Source: Bacillota bacterium (GTDB taxonomy: Bacteria > Bacillota > Desulfitobacteriia > Desulfitobacteriales > Desulfitobacteriaceae). Taken from it: a stretch of DNA of 16,698 nucleotides. Each line of letters opens with the position of its first letter. Positions within the stretch are counted from its first letter, which is position 1. Position numbers and translations under genes: made by a program. Below, one piece after another: positions 1-7,547 of this stretch. Location: NCBI GenBank assembly GCA_023390635.1, contig JAEWCM010000134.1:1-16698 (forward strand), in the 5' to 3' direction. Below the pieces are notes generated by a model. The model ran no database searches, had not been told where the DNA came from, and saw only the letters and a program-made list of their open reading frames with translations.

Positions 1-838
1 TGATCCCTAGCTTTTGGTAGAGAATTTGTGCCTGAAGCAACTGATAGGCCCGTCCTGTCACATCATAGTCTCCCACGGAAGCGCCTCCGGTGGAGATTAC
101 CAGATCAGCCTCTCCTAAGCCCTTTTCCAGCAGTTCGGCTACCTCCTCCACCCGGTCCCGGGCAGTCCCCAGTATCAGCGGCTCCATTCCCAACCTCCAG
201 CAATAACCGGCTAAGGTGTAGGAATTACTGTTTCTGATCTTGCCCGGAGCCAAGGTTTCCCGGAGATCCATCAGTTCGTCCCCGATGCTGAGGATCGCAA
301 TTTTGGGGATACGGTAAACCTGAAGTTTTTTTATTCCCAGGGAAGCAAAGATGCCCACCAGCGGAGGGGTGATGATGCACCCTTCCGGGGCGACACATTC
401 CCCTTGCCGAATGTCTTCCCCCATGGGGACAATGTTCGTTTTTGCCTTCAAAGGTTTAAAAATATGAAGCAATCCACCCTCAAGTTCGGTTTGTTCGTAA
501 GGAATCACCGCGTCGGCTCCCTCCGGAACCGGTGCCCCAGTGGAAACCTTGACGGCTTTTCCCGGTGTAACATTATGTTTGGCTACATAGCCGGCAGGAA
601 CTTCTTCAATCACTTTCAGTACGGCGGGATGCTCCGGCGCAGCTGCGGTGGTATCTTCTGCCTGAATGGCATAGCCATCATAGGGGGAGCGGGCAAAGGG
701 AGGAATGCTTTCCTTTGCCTCCACCGTTTCCCCCACTACTCTTTCCAGAGCATGATCGAGAGAGACCGTTTCCTTTTCCATCAGGTTGCAGTACTGGAAA
801 AGCAGGTTTTGCGCTTCTTCCAGCGAGATGGGCTGCAT
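1..838 (-). CDS. moeA: Molybdopterin molybdotransferase MoeA (partial, C-terminus beyond window)
   Basis: MoeA inserts molybdate into adenylylated molybdopterin, the last common step of Mo-cofactor synthesis in the cytoplasm. Translating the minus strand from the ATG at 838 gives about 279 residues with no stop before the window edge. It shows the MoeA N-terminal signature PPFARSPYDGYAI, then STGAPVPEGADAVIP, and near the edge STGGASVGDYD, which matches the MoCF-binding S/T-G-G-x-S-x-G motif. The family is usually about 400 residues, so roughly the last third is missing. The SD AGGGGGA precedes the ATG. The start lies 10 nt after the napH-like stop, so it is probably the last known gene of a napG-napH-moeA operon. 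The context suggests cofactor supply for the neighbouring molybdoenzyme. Family assignment is firm; whether this is the housekeeping or a dedicated copy cannot be told. Confidence 0.93.
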   Translation of the reverse strand, partial: MQPISLEEAQNLLFQYCNLMEKETVSLDHALERVVGETVEAKESIPPFARSPYDGYAIQAEDTTAAAPEHPAVLKVIEEVPAGYVAKHNVTPGKAVKVSTGAPVPEGADAVIPYEQTELEGGLLHIFKPLKAKTNIVPMGEDIRQGECVAPEGCIITPPLVGIFASLGIKKLQVYRIPKIAILSIGDELMDLRETLAPGKIRNSNSYTLAGYCWRLGMEPLILGTARDRVEEVAELLEKGLGEADLVISTGGASVGDYDVTGRAYQLLQAQILYQKLGI

Positions 839-848
839 AAGATTCCCC

Positions 849-1817
849 CTATCTTTTTTTCCGCCATGGGAAGCGGATAGCATGGGCGGGACAGATGGCC
901 GCACATTCACCGCACTTAGTGCAGTCTTTTGTCACGCTGCTTCCTTCCTGTTTTTTCAGATCAAGGCCTGCACTGCAGGTCTTCTGGCAGAGATGACACT
1001 GGGTATGGCGGTTTTCCTCCAGACAGAGGGTGCTGTCTACTTCCGGCACCAGCCTGCGGTTGAAACGGCTGAGGAGGCTGAGCAGGGCTCCCAGCGGGCA
1101 CCATTGATGGCACCACTTTCTCAGAAACACCAGTTCAAGAATTACGATTGCCGGAAAGATCAACAGATCCAAGGTCGGTTCATTGAATTGGATGAGCCGG
1201 GTCAGGGCAAATAAGGAGGCGAAGATCAGGCCCACCGGACAGACCAGACAGAACACGGGAAAGCCGAACACCGCGGAGGAAGCCAGCGTCACGCCGAGGA
1301 CAGACAGCCCTGAAGCGGCAGAGTGCTTGGGAACGGCAGGATTTTCCGTGCCGCAGGCCGCCGCCACTTCACTCAAAGCAGGCTGCCCATCCTCAGCTGA
1401 CGCTGAAATTTTTTCCGAGCCCGTCTCCTTCTTCGGTTCATCCTCCTTGGGCATCAGCAGGCGGCGCACCAGAGGAACGGGACAGATCCATCCGCAGAAA
1501 ACCCGGCCGATCAGAACGGTCAGGGCGACAATGACCAGAAAGGCGACGAACAAGCGGGGTACGATAGCCCGCCCGGCCAAAGCGGTTTCCAGGAACCCTA
1601 AAGGACAGACGGCGGCAATGTCCCTGATCCCGAAGGAAGAAAGAGATCCGGTGCCTGCTCCCCAGATCGCCCCCATGACGATCACCAGCAATACGCCGGT
1701 CATGGTCAAGGTGCGCAAATTTCTCACCTTTTGCCGACTCAGGCGTTTTCCTTTCAGTTCTTCCTGCTCTTGCCCTCTCTTATCCTGCCCTTCCGGAGAT
1801 TCAGTTTGATGATTCAA
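849..1817 (-). CDS. NapH-like membrane polyferredoxin (quinol-oxidising 4Fe-4S protein)
   Basis: A membrane-bound iron-sulfur protein of the NapH/YccM type, which passes electrons from the quinone pool to a partner ferredoxin. Hydrophobic helices flank Cys motifs GRVFCGWICP, CLVCPVG and WCHQWCPLGA. The C-terminus carries ferredoxin clusters CHLCQKTC and CTKCGECAAICP. The best start is TTG at 1817: SD AAGGAGGA (1825-1832) sits 7 nt upstream, giving 322 residues. An ATG at 1877 in the same frame would add 20 residues lying inside napG, with no comparable SD. The start overlaps the napG-like stop by 17 nt, so translation is probably coupled. A charged, Ala/Ser-rich loop of about 50 residues between the second and third Cys/helix blocks is longer than usual for NapH. 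Nap-type nitrate reductase genes are absent, so the partner is probably not NapA. Function is inferred from family. Confidence 0.85.
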   Translation of the reverse strand: MNHQTESPEGQDKRGQEQEELKGKRLSRQKVRNLRTLTMTGVLLVIVMGAIWGAGTGSLSSFGIRDIAAVCPLGFLETALAGRAIVPRLFVAFLVIVALTVLIGRVFCGWICPVPLVRRLLMPKEDEPKKETGSEKISASAEDGQPALSEVAAACGTENPAVPKHSAASGLSVLGVTLASSAVFGFPVFCLVCPVGLIFASLFALTRLIQFNEPTLDLLIFPAIVILELVFLRKWCHQWCPLGALLSLLSRFNRRLVPEVDSTLCLEENRHTQCHLCQKTCSAGLDLKKQEGSSVTKDCTKCGECAAICPAHAIRFPWRKKR

Positions 1818-2466
1818 GAGATTTTCCTCCTTCCCCGGAGAGAGGCACCACTTCGATCCCCCGCACCTTGCCTCCAATGTAAGATTTCAGGGCCAGAGCG
1901 GGACAGACATTTTCACAGATGCCGCAGCCGTTGCATTTGTTTCCATCCACCACAGGTCGCTTTTCCTCATCCAGGGTAATGGCCTGGTAGGTGCATTTCT
2001 CCTCGCACAACGTGCATCCGCTGGAATTCCAGGCAATGCAGATATCCTCACGGATGGTGGCCAGACCGATTTTCACTGTGTTTTTATCAAAAGGCCGGAG
2101 GGCCTGAGTAGGACAGACCTCCACACAGCGGTTGCAGAAATCGCAGTAGCCGAGATGAAATTTCATCACAGGGGTACGGGCATCCAAAACGCTGTCGCTC
2201 AGATCGGCCAGCCCGATTACGGAGGTGGGACAGGCGCTGCGGCAGCGGTCGCATTTAAGACATTTGGCGGTGAAAGCTTCCTCATCCTGTCCTCCGGGAG
2301 GGCGGAGCAGTTCTCCCGCTTTCAGTTTTTTGGCCATCCCACCCAGCCCGGAGAAAAAGACCAGGGCCCCTCCCAGGATTTTCAGGAAGGTCCGCCGGGA
2401 AGAGCTTACAGGGTCGGCGAGAAAGCTTTTGCTGCTCCGGGCTTTTTGCGATGCATGCAGTTTCAT
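1801..2466 (-). CDS. NapG/MauM-like periplasmic ferredoxin, Tat-exported, four 4Fe-4S clusters
   Basis: A 221-residue ferredoxin likely to act on the outer face of the membrane as the electron partner of the NapH-like protein next to it. Residues 23-29 (SRRTFLK) followed by a hydrophobic stretch form a twin-arginine signal. Four Cys groups follow: CLKCDRCRSACP, CDFCNRCVEVCP, a CTLCEEKC group with an earlier Cys, and CNGCGICENVCP. This matches NapG-type proteins of about 220-250 residues. The ATG at 2466 has only a weak SD of its own; instead it overlaps (ATGA) the stop of a 12-codon leader ORF with a good SD, which suggests coupled translation. Its gene is the first large gene downstream of the sigma-54 promoter at 2590-2606. 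The exact redox partner is unknown. Confidence 0.88.
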   Translation of the reverse strand: MKLHASQKARSSKSFLADPVSSSRRTFLKILGGALVFFSGLGGMAKKLKAGELLRPPGGQDEEAFTAKCLKCDRCRSACPTSVIGLADLSDSVLDARTPVMKFHLGYCDFCNRCVEVCPTQALRPFDKNTVKIGLATIREDICIAWNSSGCTLCEEKCTYQAITLDEEKRPVVDGNKCNGCGICENVCPALALKSYIGGKVRGIEVVPLSGEGGKSLESSN

Positions 2467-2501
2467 GCCTTAAGCCCTTCTTTCGTTGGTTTGATTTTCA
2501 T
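2463..2501 (-). CDS. Possible 12-codon leader ORF coupled to the napG-like gene
   Basis: The minus strand reads ATG (2501) then MKIKPTKEGLKA and TGA at 2465-2463. The stop overlaps the napG-like ATG in the four bases ATGA. Upstream is AGGAAGGTAAGG, a purine-rich SD region at suitable spacing, better than the one directly before the napG ATG. It lies about 80 nt downstream of the predicted sigma-54 start. No family is recognised; it may serve only to bring ribosomes to napG. Inference from sequence only. Confidence 0.4.
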   Translation of the reverse strand: MKIKPTKEGLKA

Positions 2502-2589
2502 GTTCCCTTACCTTCCTATACTATCATTCAAATTTCTCTAATACCCCTTTCCTTTTCTACTTCCCCATATCGCCTCTGCCTTTTATCTA

Positions 2590-2606
2590 TGCAAGTCTTG
2601 TGCCAA
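2590..2606 (-). promoter_or_regulatory. Sigma-54 (-24/-12) promoter for napG-napH-moeA unit
   Basis: On the minus strand the bases read TTGGCACAAGACTTGCA. This matches the consensus TGGCAC-N5-TTGCW exactly: GG (complement of 2603-2604) and GC (complement of 2591-2592) are separated by 10 nt. It lies between the torD terminator and the napG-like gene and points toward napG. The predicted transcription start is near 2579, giving a leader of about 80 nt to the 12-codon ORF. A sigma-54 activator gene, now truncated, lies upstream in the same cluster. Confidence 0.85.
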
Positions 2607-2708
2607 CAGGACAGGCCAGCCTCCCCGCCTTTGGGGCAGCCTGAAAACACCCGGCTCTGCGGGGGTTCGGGCCACCCGTCTCAGCCGACCGGAACAGCTT
2701 GAAGATAG

Positions 2709-2737
2709 TTTCCGCATTTTGTGTATGAAATCGGAAA
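2709..2737. promoter_or_regulatory. Candidate upstream activator site (imperfect inverted repeat)
   Basis: Arms TTTCCG-c-ATTT and AAATCGGAAA pair over 10 positions with one bulged C, around an 8-nt centre. The repeat lies about 130-160 bp upstream of the predicted sigma-54 transcription start, the usual distance for an enhancer-type activator site. It is also only about 100 bp downstream of torD, so a chance repeat cannot be excluded. Confidence 0.35.
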
Positions 2738-2778
2738 AACGAAGCTGAATTTGTTCGGGATTCGACCATAATACAGGA

Positions 2779-2818
2779 AAAGCCCCGGGTCGCTTTAAGT
2801 TTATCACCCCAGGGCTTT
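2779..2818 (-). terminator. Rho-independent terminator of the dms-like operon
   Basis: Arms AAAGCCCcGGG and CCCaGGGCTTT pair with a single C/A mismatch around a loop of about 17 nt. On the minus strand the stem is followed by TTTTCC. It starts 16 nt after the torD-like stop and separates that operon from the sigma-54 promoter of the next one. T residues on the other side make weak bidirectional action possible. Confidence 0.75.
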
Positions 2819-2833
2819 CTGTCTTTTCAAGCC

Positions 2834-3538
2834 TTAAGACAAAGCCATAACTTCCTCCCTGCCGGCCTCAGACAGTAAATCATCCAGCAAGGCGGGCTCC
2901 ATGCAGAGATAGCCCCGGGTAATTTTGGCCACGGCCCGGTAAAAATCCGTTTCCGCAAACTTTTCTACATCGGCGCAAAACTCAGGCACCCAATTCAGTA
3001 AATGATGTGTAATGAAATCCAACTGCTCCCCGAAGCATTTTTCCCTTTCGGCTCTTTCTTGGCTGTGCAAAGCTTTCTGGCTTTCATGGCACAGATAAGC
3101 CATGAATTCCAATTCAAGGGCGATATGATCTTCCGGAAAATCCAGTATCTCCGCTTTGTCCAGCCCTCTGGCCCGGTAGATTCCCACCACCTGATCCCGG
3201 GCTTCCTGCATGATAAGCTTTTTCGGGCTTGTATAGACCGATTCGTAAGGATAGGCGGCTTTGCCGTTTTCGTAAATTCCCGCCCCCAGAAAAACTTTGG
3301 CATAGTCTATCGCCAGGTCATTCAGGGAATCAGGACCGGGCCGGTGGAGATAAGCCTCCATCTCTCGGTATCCTTTATTAAGGTCGTCCTCCTCATATCC
3401 GGCGGCAAAGCCCATCTCTTTCAGTTCATCCCATAAAGGCTGATCCACCTCCATCTTATAAAGGCGGGATAAAAAAAGGTACAGATTTTCCCGGTTCGCA
3501 ACCAGTTCCGCAGTTTCCGATATTTTTTCCACTCCCAT
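2834..3538 (-). CDS. TorD/DmsD-family molybdoenzyme assembly chaperone
   Basis: A cytoplasmic chaperone that binds the catalytic subunit and its Tat signal and holds it for cofactor loading. The 234-residue all-helical product has the family pattern: NLYLFLSRLY near the N-terminus, FLGAG and YPYESVY in the middle (substrate-binding region), then DFPEDHIALELEFMAYL, matching the conserved E-x-x-D-H-x-x-x-E-L-E-F-M block. It lies 27 nt after the dmsC-like stop, the usual last place in a DmsABC-type operon. The ATG at 3538 is only 2 nt from the SD GGAGGA; a GTG at 3532 has 8-nt spacing and may be the true start, giving 232 residues. Its client, the dmsA-like gene here, has lost the part that would carry a Tat signal, so this chaperone may be idle or serve a paralogue. 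Confidence 0.9.
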   Translation of the reverse strand: MGVEKISETAELVANRENLYLFLSRLYKMEVDQPLWDELKEMGFAAGYEEDDLNKGYREMEAYLHRPGPDSLNDLAIDYAKVFLGAGIYENGKAAYPYESVYTSPKKLIMQEARDQVVGIYRARGLDKAEILDFPEDHIALELEFMAYLCHESQKALHSQERAEREKCFGEQLDFITHHLLNWVPEFCADVEKFAETDFYRAVAKITRGYLCMEPALLDDLLSEAGREEVMALS

Positions 3539-3565
3539 TCTCCTCCGTTTCTATCCGCGAGCTGT

Positions 3566-4588
3566 TTAAAAGAATTTTATAATGCTGCTGCCGAGGGAAA
3601 ACATCAATATGCGGAAAGAGGCTCCGCCTATCAGGATGCAGAGTAAGCCGAGATTAAGGAGAGAGAATGATGAAATCCCCCCGTTTGCTTTGCTGCTCTT
3701 ACTCCGTTTGAGGATATTCTGCAAGGACAGACCCGCCGGGATGAGAAAACCGGGAAGCACCACCCCGAGCCAAAAGAGTGGAGCCAGATTGCCGGTGAGG
3801 GCGCGTCCTGCCGACCGGGTGACATCAGGATAAGGAACAAGTCCCAGATGCACCAGATAGGCGATCAGCAGAACAGCCTGAACTGTGAGAATGATCAGAG
3901 CCGAACGGTTTAAGGTTTCCGTTAAAGCAGCGCCGGCGTCCGGTCCATGGAGTCTGGCAGCCTCTGCCGAAACTTCCCCCGCCTCCCCCGTCAGAAGATC
4001 AGCCCCCTCCGCTCCAGGGCTTGCCGCCTCAGCGGCCGCTGCTGTCATAGCGTTTCTTTCTCCGCGGGCCTTGGCGGCAGCCGAAAATCTTTCAGTGCCG
4101 GCAATCAAGGCATTCAGGCTGAAACAACCCATCACGCCCGCCGATACCAGATAGAAAAAGGGCAGGATCAGAGTATCCCAGGCAGGCCGGGAAGCCACCA
4201 CATAGCTGTAGCCTACGGCAAAGGAGAGAATCACCGCCAGAACGGCCCCAACAGTGGTGATAATCTTGCGCGCGGCGGCATCGGCCCCCCTTCGCAGGGC
4301 AATCAGGTAAATGATAATGTCCAGTCCCACCAGAGCGATCATGGTGGACTCTATGAAAATGCCGGAGGTAGGATGGCCCAGGGCACCGAAGATTCGCTCC
4401 GGATGGCCCAAATGCAATACACTGGAGAATCCCCCCAGAGCCAGGGCGATCAGGGCAAGGATCGCGCTTTTGACCCTCACCTCTTCCGCCCTGCCCCACC
4501 ACTCGGTGACAATGACAGAACAAACAAAGGTGCCGCAGCCCAGCCCTACCAACAGGGTAAAGAAAACTAATGGCCATTCGATGTTCAT
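3566..4588 (-). CDS. DmsC-like membrane anchor subunit of molybdoenzyme
   Basis: Membrane anchor and quinol oxidase subunit of a DMSO-reductase-type complex. The product starts MNIEWPLVFFTLLVGLGCGTF and contains eight or so hydrophobic helices, with the DmsC-type segment SVLHLGHPERIFGALGHP after the second helix. The ATG at 4588 is chosen because SD AAGGAG lies 7 nt upstream and the ATG overlaps the dmsB stop (ATGA); an ATG at 4606 in frame lies inside dmsB without an SD. Length is 340 residues, longer than E. coli DmsC (about 287), because of an Ala/Glu-rich hydrophilic loop of about 65 residues in the middle (after AGTERFSAA). Third gene of the operon, followed by torD. The physiological substrate of the complex is unknown. 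Confidence 0.87.
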   Translation of the reverse strand: MNIEWPLVFFTLLVGLGCGTFVCSVIVTEWWGRAEEVRVKSAILALIALALGGFSSVLHLGHPERIFGALGHPTSGIFIESTMIALVGLDIIIYLIALRRGADAAARKIITTVGAVLAVILSFAVGYSYVVASRPAWDTLILPFFYLVSAGVMGCFSLNALIAGTERFSAAAKARGERNAMTAAAAEAASPGAEGADLLTGEAGEVSAEAARLHGPDAGAALTETLNRSALIILTVQAVLLIAYLVHLGLVPYPDVTRSAGRALTGNLAPLFWLGVVLPGFLIPAGLSLQNILKRSKSSKANGGISSFSLLNLGLLCILIGGASFRILMFSLGSSIIKFF

Positions 4589-5172
4589 GTTACTGCTCCT
4601 TTCCATGTGGCCGTTTTACGATGGAGGATATAGCGGACGGAAGGATGGTTGCCCACGTCCGGCATGGTGTGAATGCTGTCGCTGCCGGCCTGTTTAAGGA
4701 CCTGGGACACTTCGCTGTCAGGATCGTCTATATCACCGAAATAGCGGGCCGCTCCGGCGCAGTTCTTGACACAGGCCGGTTTCTCGTCGATTTGCTGGAG
4801 TTGGATGCACAGGGTGCATTTCTCCACAATTTTCATTTCCTGGTTGAATGAACGGGCCTCATAAGGGCAGGCCATAATGCAGTAGCGGCAGCCAATGCAT
4901 TTTTCCTTGTCGATCAGAATAATTCCATCCCCACCGTGCTTATAGGAGGCTCCCGTCGGGCAGACTTTAACACATTCCGGTTCGGTGCATTGCTGACATA
5001 CGGTGGGAAGAAAGTAAAATTCCACATCCGGGTATTTGCCGCTGGGTCCTACATTGTGCACCTTGTTCCAATAAACGTCCAACCCCACTCCGTTTTCCTG
5101 CTTGCAGGCCACCTCACAGCCCCGGCAGCCGATACAGCGATCCAAATCGATTACCAATGTTTTCTGTCCCAT
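4585..5172 (-). CDS. DmsB-like 4Fe-4S electron-transfer subunit
   Basis: An iron-sulfur subunit of the DmsB/PsrB/FdnH type, moving electrons from the membrane anchor to the catalytic subunit. Four Cys groups are visible in order: CIGCRGCEVAC near residue 15, CQQCTEPECVKVCP, CIGCRYCIMACP, and CTLCIQLQQ...CVKNC. This is the canonical set for four [4Fe-4S] clusters in about 195 residues. The start is ATG at 5172 (MGQKTLVIDLDRC), with SD GGAGGT 6 nt upstream; a GTG at 5178 is the codon before the dmsA stop and lacks spacing. It overlaps the dmsA-like end by only a few bases and dmsC by ATGA. The gene itself appears intact although its partner dmsA is truncated. Confidence 0.93.
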   Translation of the reverse strand: MGQKTLVIDLDRCIGCRGCEVACKQENGVGLDVYWNKVHNVGPSGKYPDVEFYFLPTVCQQCTEPECVKVCPTGASYKHGGDGIILIDKEKCIGCRYCIMACPYEARSFNQEMKIVEKCTLCIQLQQIDEKPACVKNCAGAARYFGDIDDPDSEVSQVLKQAGSDSIHTMPDVGNHPSVRYILHRKTATWKGAVT

Positions 5173-5174
5173 AT

Positions 5175-7547
5175 TCACACCTCCACCGCTTTGGTAGGAT
5201 CGGAAGGTTCAGGCAGCCATGGTTTGAAGTCCTCAGGTTTCTGCCAGATACCTTTTGGGGGGCCGTCAGCCCTGGAGACTTTAACCTGATAACCGCGCAG
5301 GGTGTAGGTCCCCACCATATCGGCATAGGGGGGATCATTTTTGGAAAGAAGATTAACATTCATTTCCCGCCAGCCATGGGTATCGCTGTTCAAGGTCTCT
5401 GGATTCCAGAAACGTTCCATATAAACCACTCCCGGTCCGATTCCTGCCGTTACATAAGCTTTGGCCTGGGTTTTGCCCCTCTGCGATTCCACCCATACCC
5501 AGTCGTCCTGCTTAATACCGTAATCCCCCGCCGTATCCGGATTAATCCAGAGCTGCGGAACAGGGTAAATCTCTCGCAGCCAGGGAATATTGCGCAGGGT
5601 GGTATGGTGAAAGAAGGGAATCCTGCCGTTGGTCATAACCAGCGGGAATTCCTTGGCCACCGTGCTGCCGGCCAGGGGACTTTCAGCCGGTTCCACATAG
5701 TAAGGCAGAGGAGGATAGTCTTTGGAAGCGGGAGGCAAGGGATACGTGCTGAAAGGGGCTCCCGTCCGGCCCAGCGTAATCAGGCATTCTGCGTAAAGCT
5801 CTACCTTTTGGCAACCTGTTCCGAATCCGTTGGGTTTTCCCGTCTTCGGATCAATCTGTTTGTAAACATAGTACTCCCGCCATTTTTTCTCAGGCATGAA
5901 TTCGATGGGGGCTTTTTCTTTGAATTCTTTCCAAGTCATTTTAAGGGAGGTCACACTGGCGTCGAGAATTTCCTCCATGGTGTTCCAGTAAGGGAGGCTG
6001 CCTTCCGTATATTTGGCGTCAAAGGCTTTTTGGCAATTTTCATGGCCCCGATCGGCACAGCGCCGGGCCAGCTTAGACCAGAACAGGGTCTCATCCATAG
6101 TCTCCCAGGTATGGGTCACAGCCTGGCGGGCAAAAATCATGTTCAGACATTCCACAGGAATATCCGTCTCCAGCCATTCCACAGCCGGCAGCAAAATGTC
6201 GGCGTAAGCGGAGAATGAGGTGGGATACATATACATATGGACGATAAAGTCCAGCTGCTCGATGGCCGGTAGCCAGGAAGAGCTGTTGCCCAGGGTAGCC
6301 AGCTTGTTGCCGGAACGTTCGATCCATACCCACGGCTTATAGGGTTTGCCCGTCAGAATGGCATTGAGCACTGCCGGCGGGTGGGCCGCCCACCATTGGA
6401 GCAGTACTTTATATTCGATGCCGCCCAGGCGCTTGTTCAGCTGTTCTTCCGACAGGAGATTCCGCACATCAGGGACGATTCCTCCGCCGGAGGCTACCCC
6501 TGCAGCTTTAAAGCGCTGAAGCAGAGCACCGGGTTTTTCCACATTGCCGGTCAGGGCATTGAGGATGGCCGCGCCCATGGCCGCCTGCATGGAATTGGCC
6601 GCCTGATCCGTCGCCACGCCCAAACTGACGCCTCCCGTCGGATTAAGGGCATAGAGCCTGATCGCCTTTTCGATCTGGGCGGAGTCCAGCCAGCAGATCT
6701 CGGCAGCATGCTCCAGAGTGAAGGGATCGGCCTGTTCTTTCAAGAGCTGATAGCCGGTTTTGCATTCCACGCCGTTGACCGTATACGTGCCCTCAAGGGC
6801 GGGAACCAGGCTGTCGTCCCAGGGATAAGTGATCGGCCGGGCTGATTGGGTGACGGTATCCCATACCATGAAGGTCTCCTTGCTTCCTTCCCCTTCCCCT
6901 TGCCCTGTGCCTTCGGCGCGCAGCATCATCTGTGTTTTCACATCGACGAGGTAAGGAAGATTGGTCCATTTCATCACAAATTCTTCGTCGTATAGTTTTT
7001 GCTCCAGGATATAACGAATCCAGGCCAGCATCAGGGCCACGTCCGTGCCCGGCCGAATGGGCAACCACACGTCGGCTCTGGCGGCATCCGGTGTCAGACG
7101 CGGATCGACCACCACCGTCCTCACCCCTCTGGCCCGCAGTTCGACCAGGGTTCTGCCGCCGCCGGAGGGACAGGAATATGAAGGATCGGTTCCCCACAGC
7201 ACCAGAGTACTGATGGCCGAATTCTCCGGAAAGTAAATTTCCGGACAGTTGGAGTCAGCAATACTGGTATCGTAACCCATGGGGACACCGTACATCAGGC
7301 CGAAGGCCGCGGTGCGGGGCAGATAGCATTGGGCGCAGCCCGGCTCGAACCAGTTGGGAGTGCCAAAAGCGTTGCAAAAACGGGAAATACTGGGGAACTC
7401 TGGGTTTCCCCCTCCCCCGGTGGAACAAAAAACCGTTTCCGCTCCGTACTTCTCCCGCGTTTCCATCAACTGGTCGGCAATCTTATCCAGGGCTTCATCC
7501 CAGGAAATGCGCTTCCATTTATTCTCCCCCCGGGCTCCTGCGCGCTT
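5175..7547 (-). pseudogene. DmsA-like molybdopterin oxidoreductase catalytic subunit, 5'-truncated
   Basis: The frame is recognisable from KRAGARGENKWKRISWDEAL, the block that normally follows the N-terminal [4Fe-4S] domain of DMSO-reductase-family enzymes, through to a normal C-terminal dinucleotide-binding domain (LVMTNGRIPFFHHTTLRNIPWL ... GDYGIKQDDWVWVES). In the middle GTDPSYSCPSGGG and VVVDPRLTPDAARADVWLPIRPGTD are typical bis-MGD binding blocks. About 790 codons remain. Missing are the start codon, Tat signal and Cys-rich cluster domain, by family comparison roughly the first 100-180 residues. Upstream, the frame runs directly into the sigma-54 activator gene in a different frame. The first in-frame starts are TTG 7469 and ATG 7466, which could be reached by reinitiation because the activator frame stops there (TGATG). 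The product would lack the FeS cluster and part of the active-site domain, so it is called a pseudogene. The substrate class (DMSO, polysulfide, thiosulfate or other) cannot be read. Confidence 0.85.

Noticed and set aside
404..1809. Long plus-strand open frames opposite moeA and the napH-like gene
   Set aside because: They are antisense shadows of clearly recognised minus-strand genes, with Cys/Arg-rich compositions and no family match.
2583..2807. Minus-strand 74- and 60-codon frames between torD and napG
   Set aside because: They cover the terminator, the candidate activator site and the sigma-54 promoter and lack a convincing start.
5157..6218. 353-codon plus-strand open frame opposite dmsA
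   Set aside because: It is antisense to a well conserved molybdoenzyme domain; no SD and no recognisable protein pattern.
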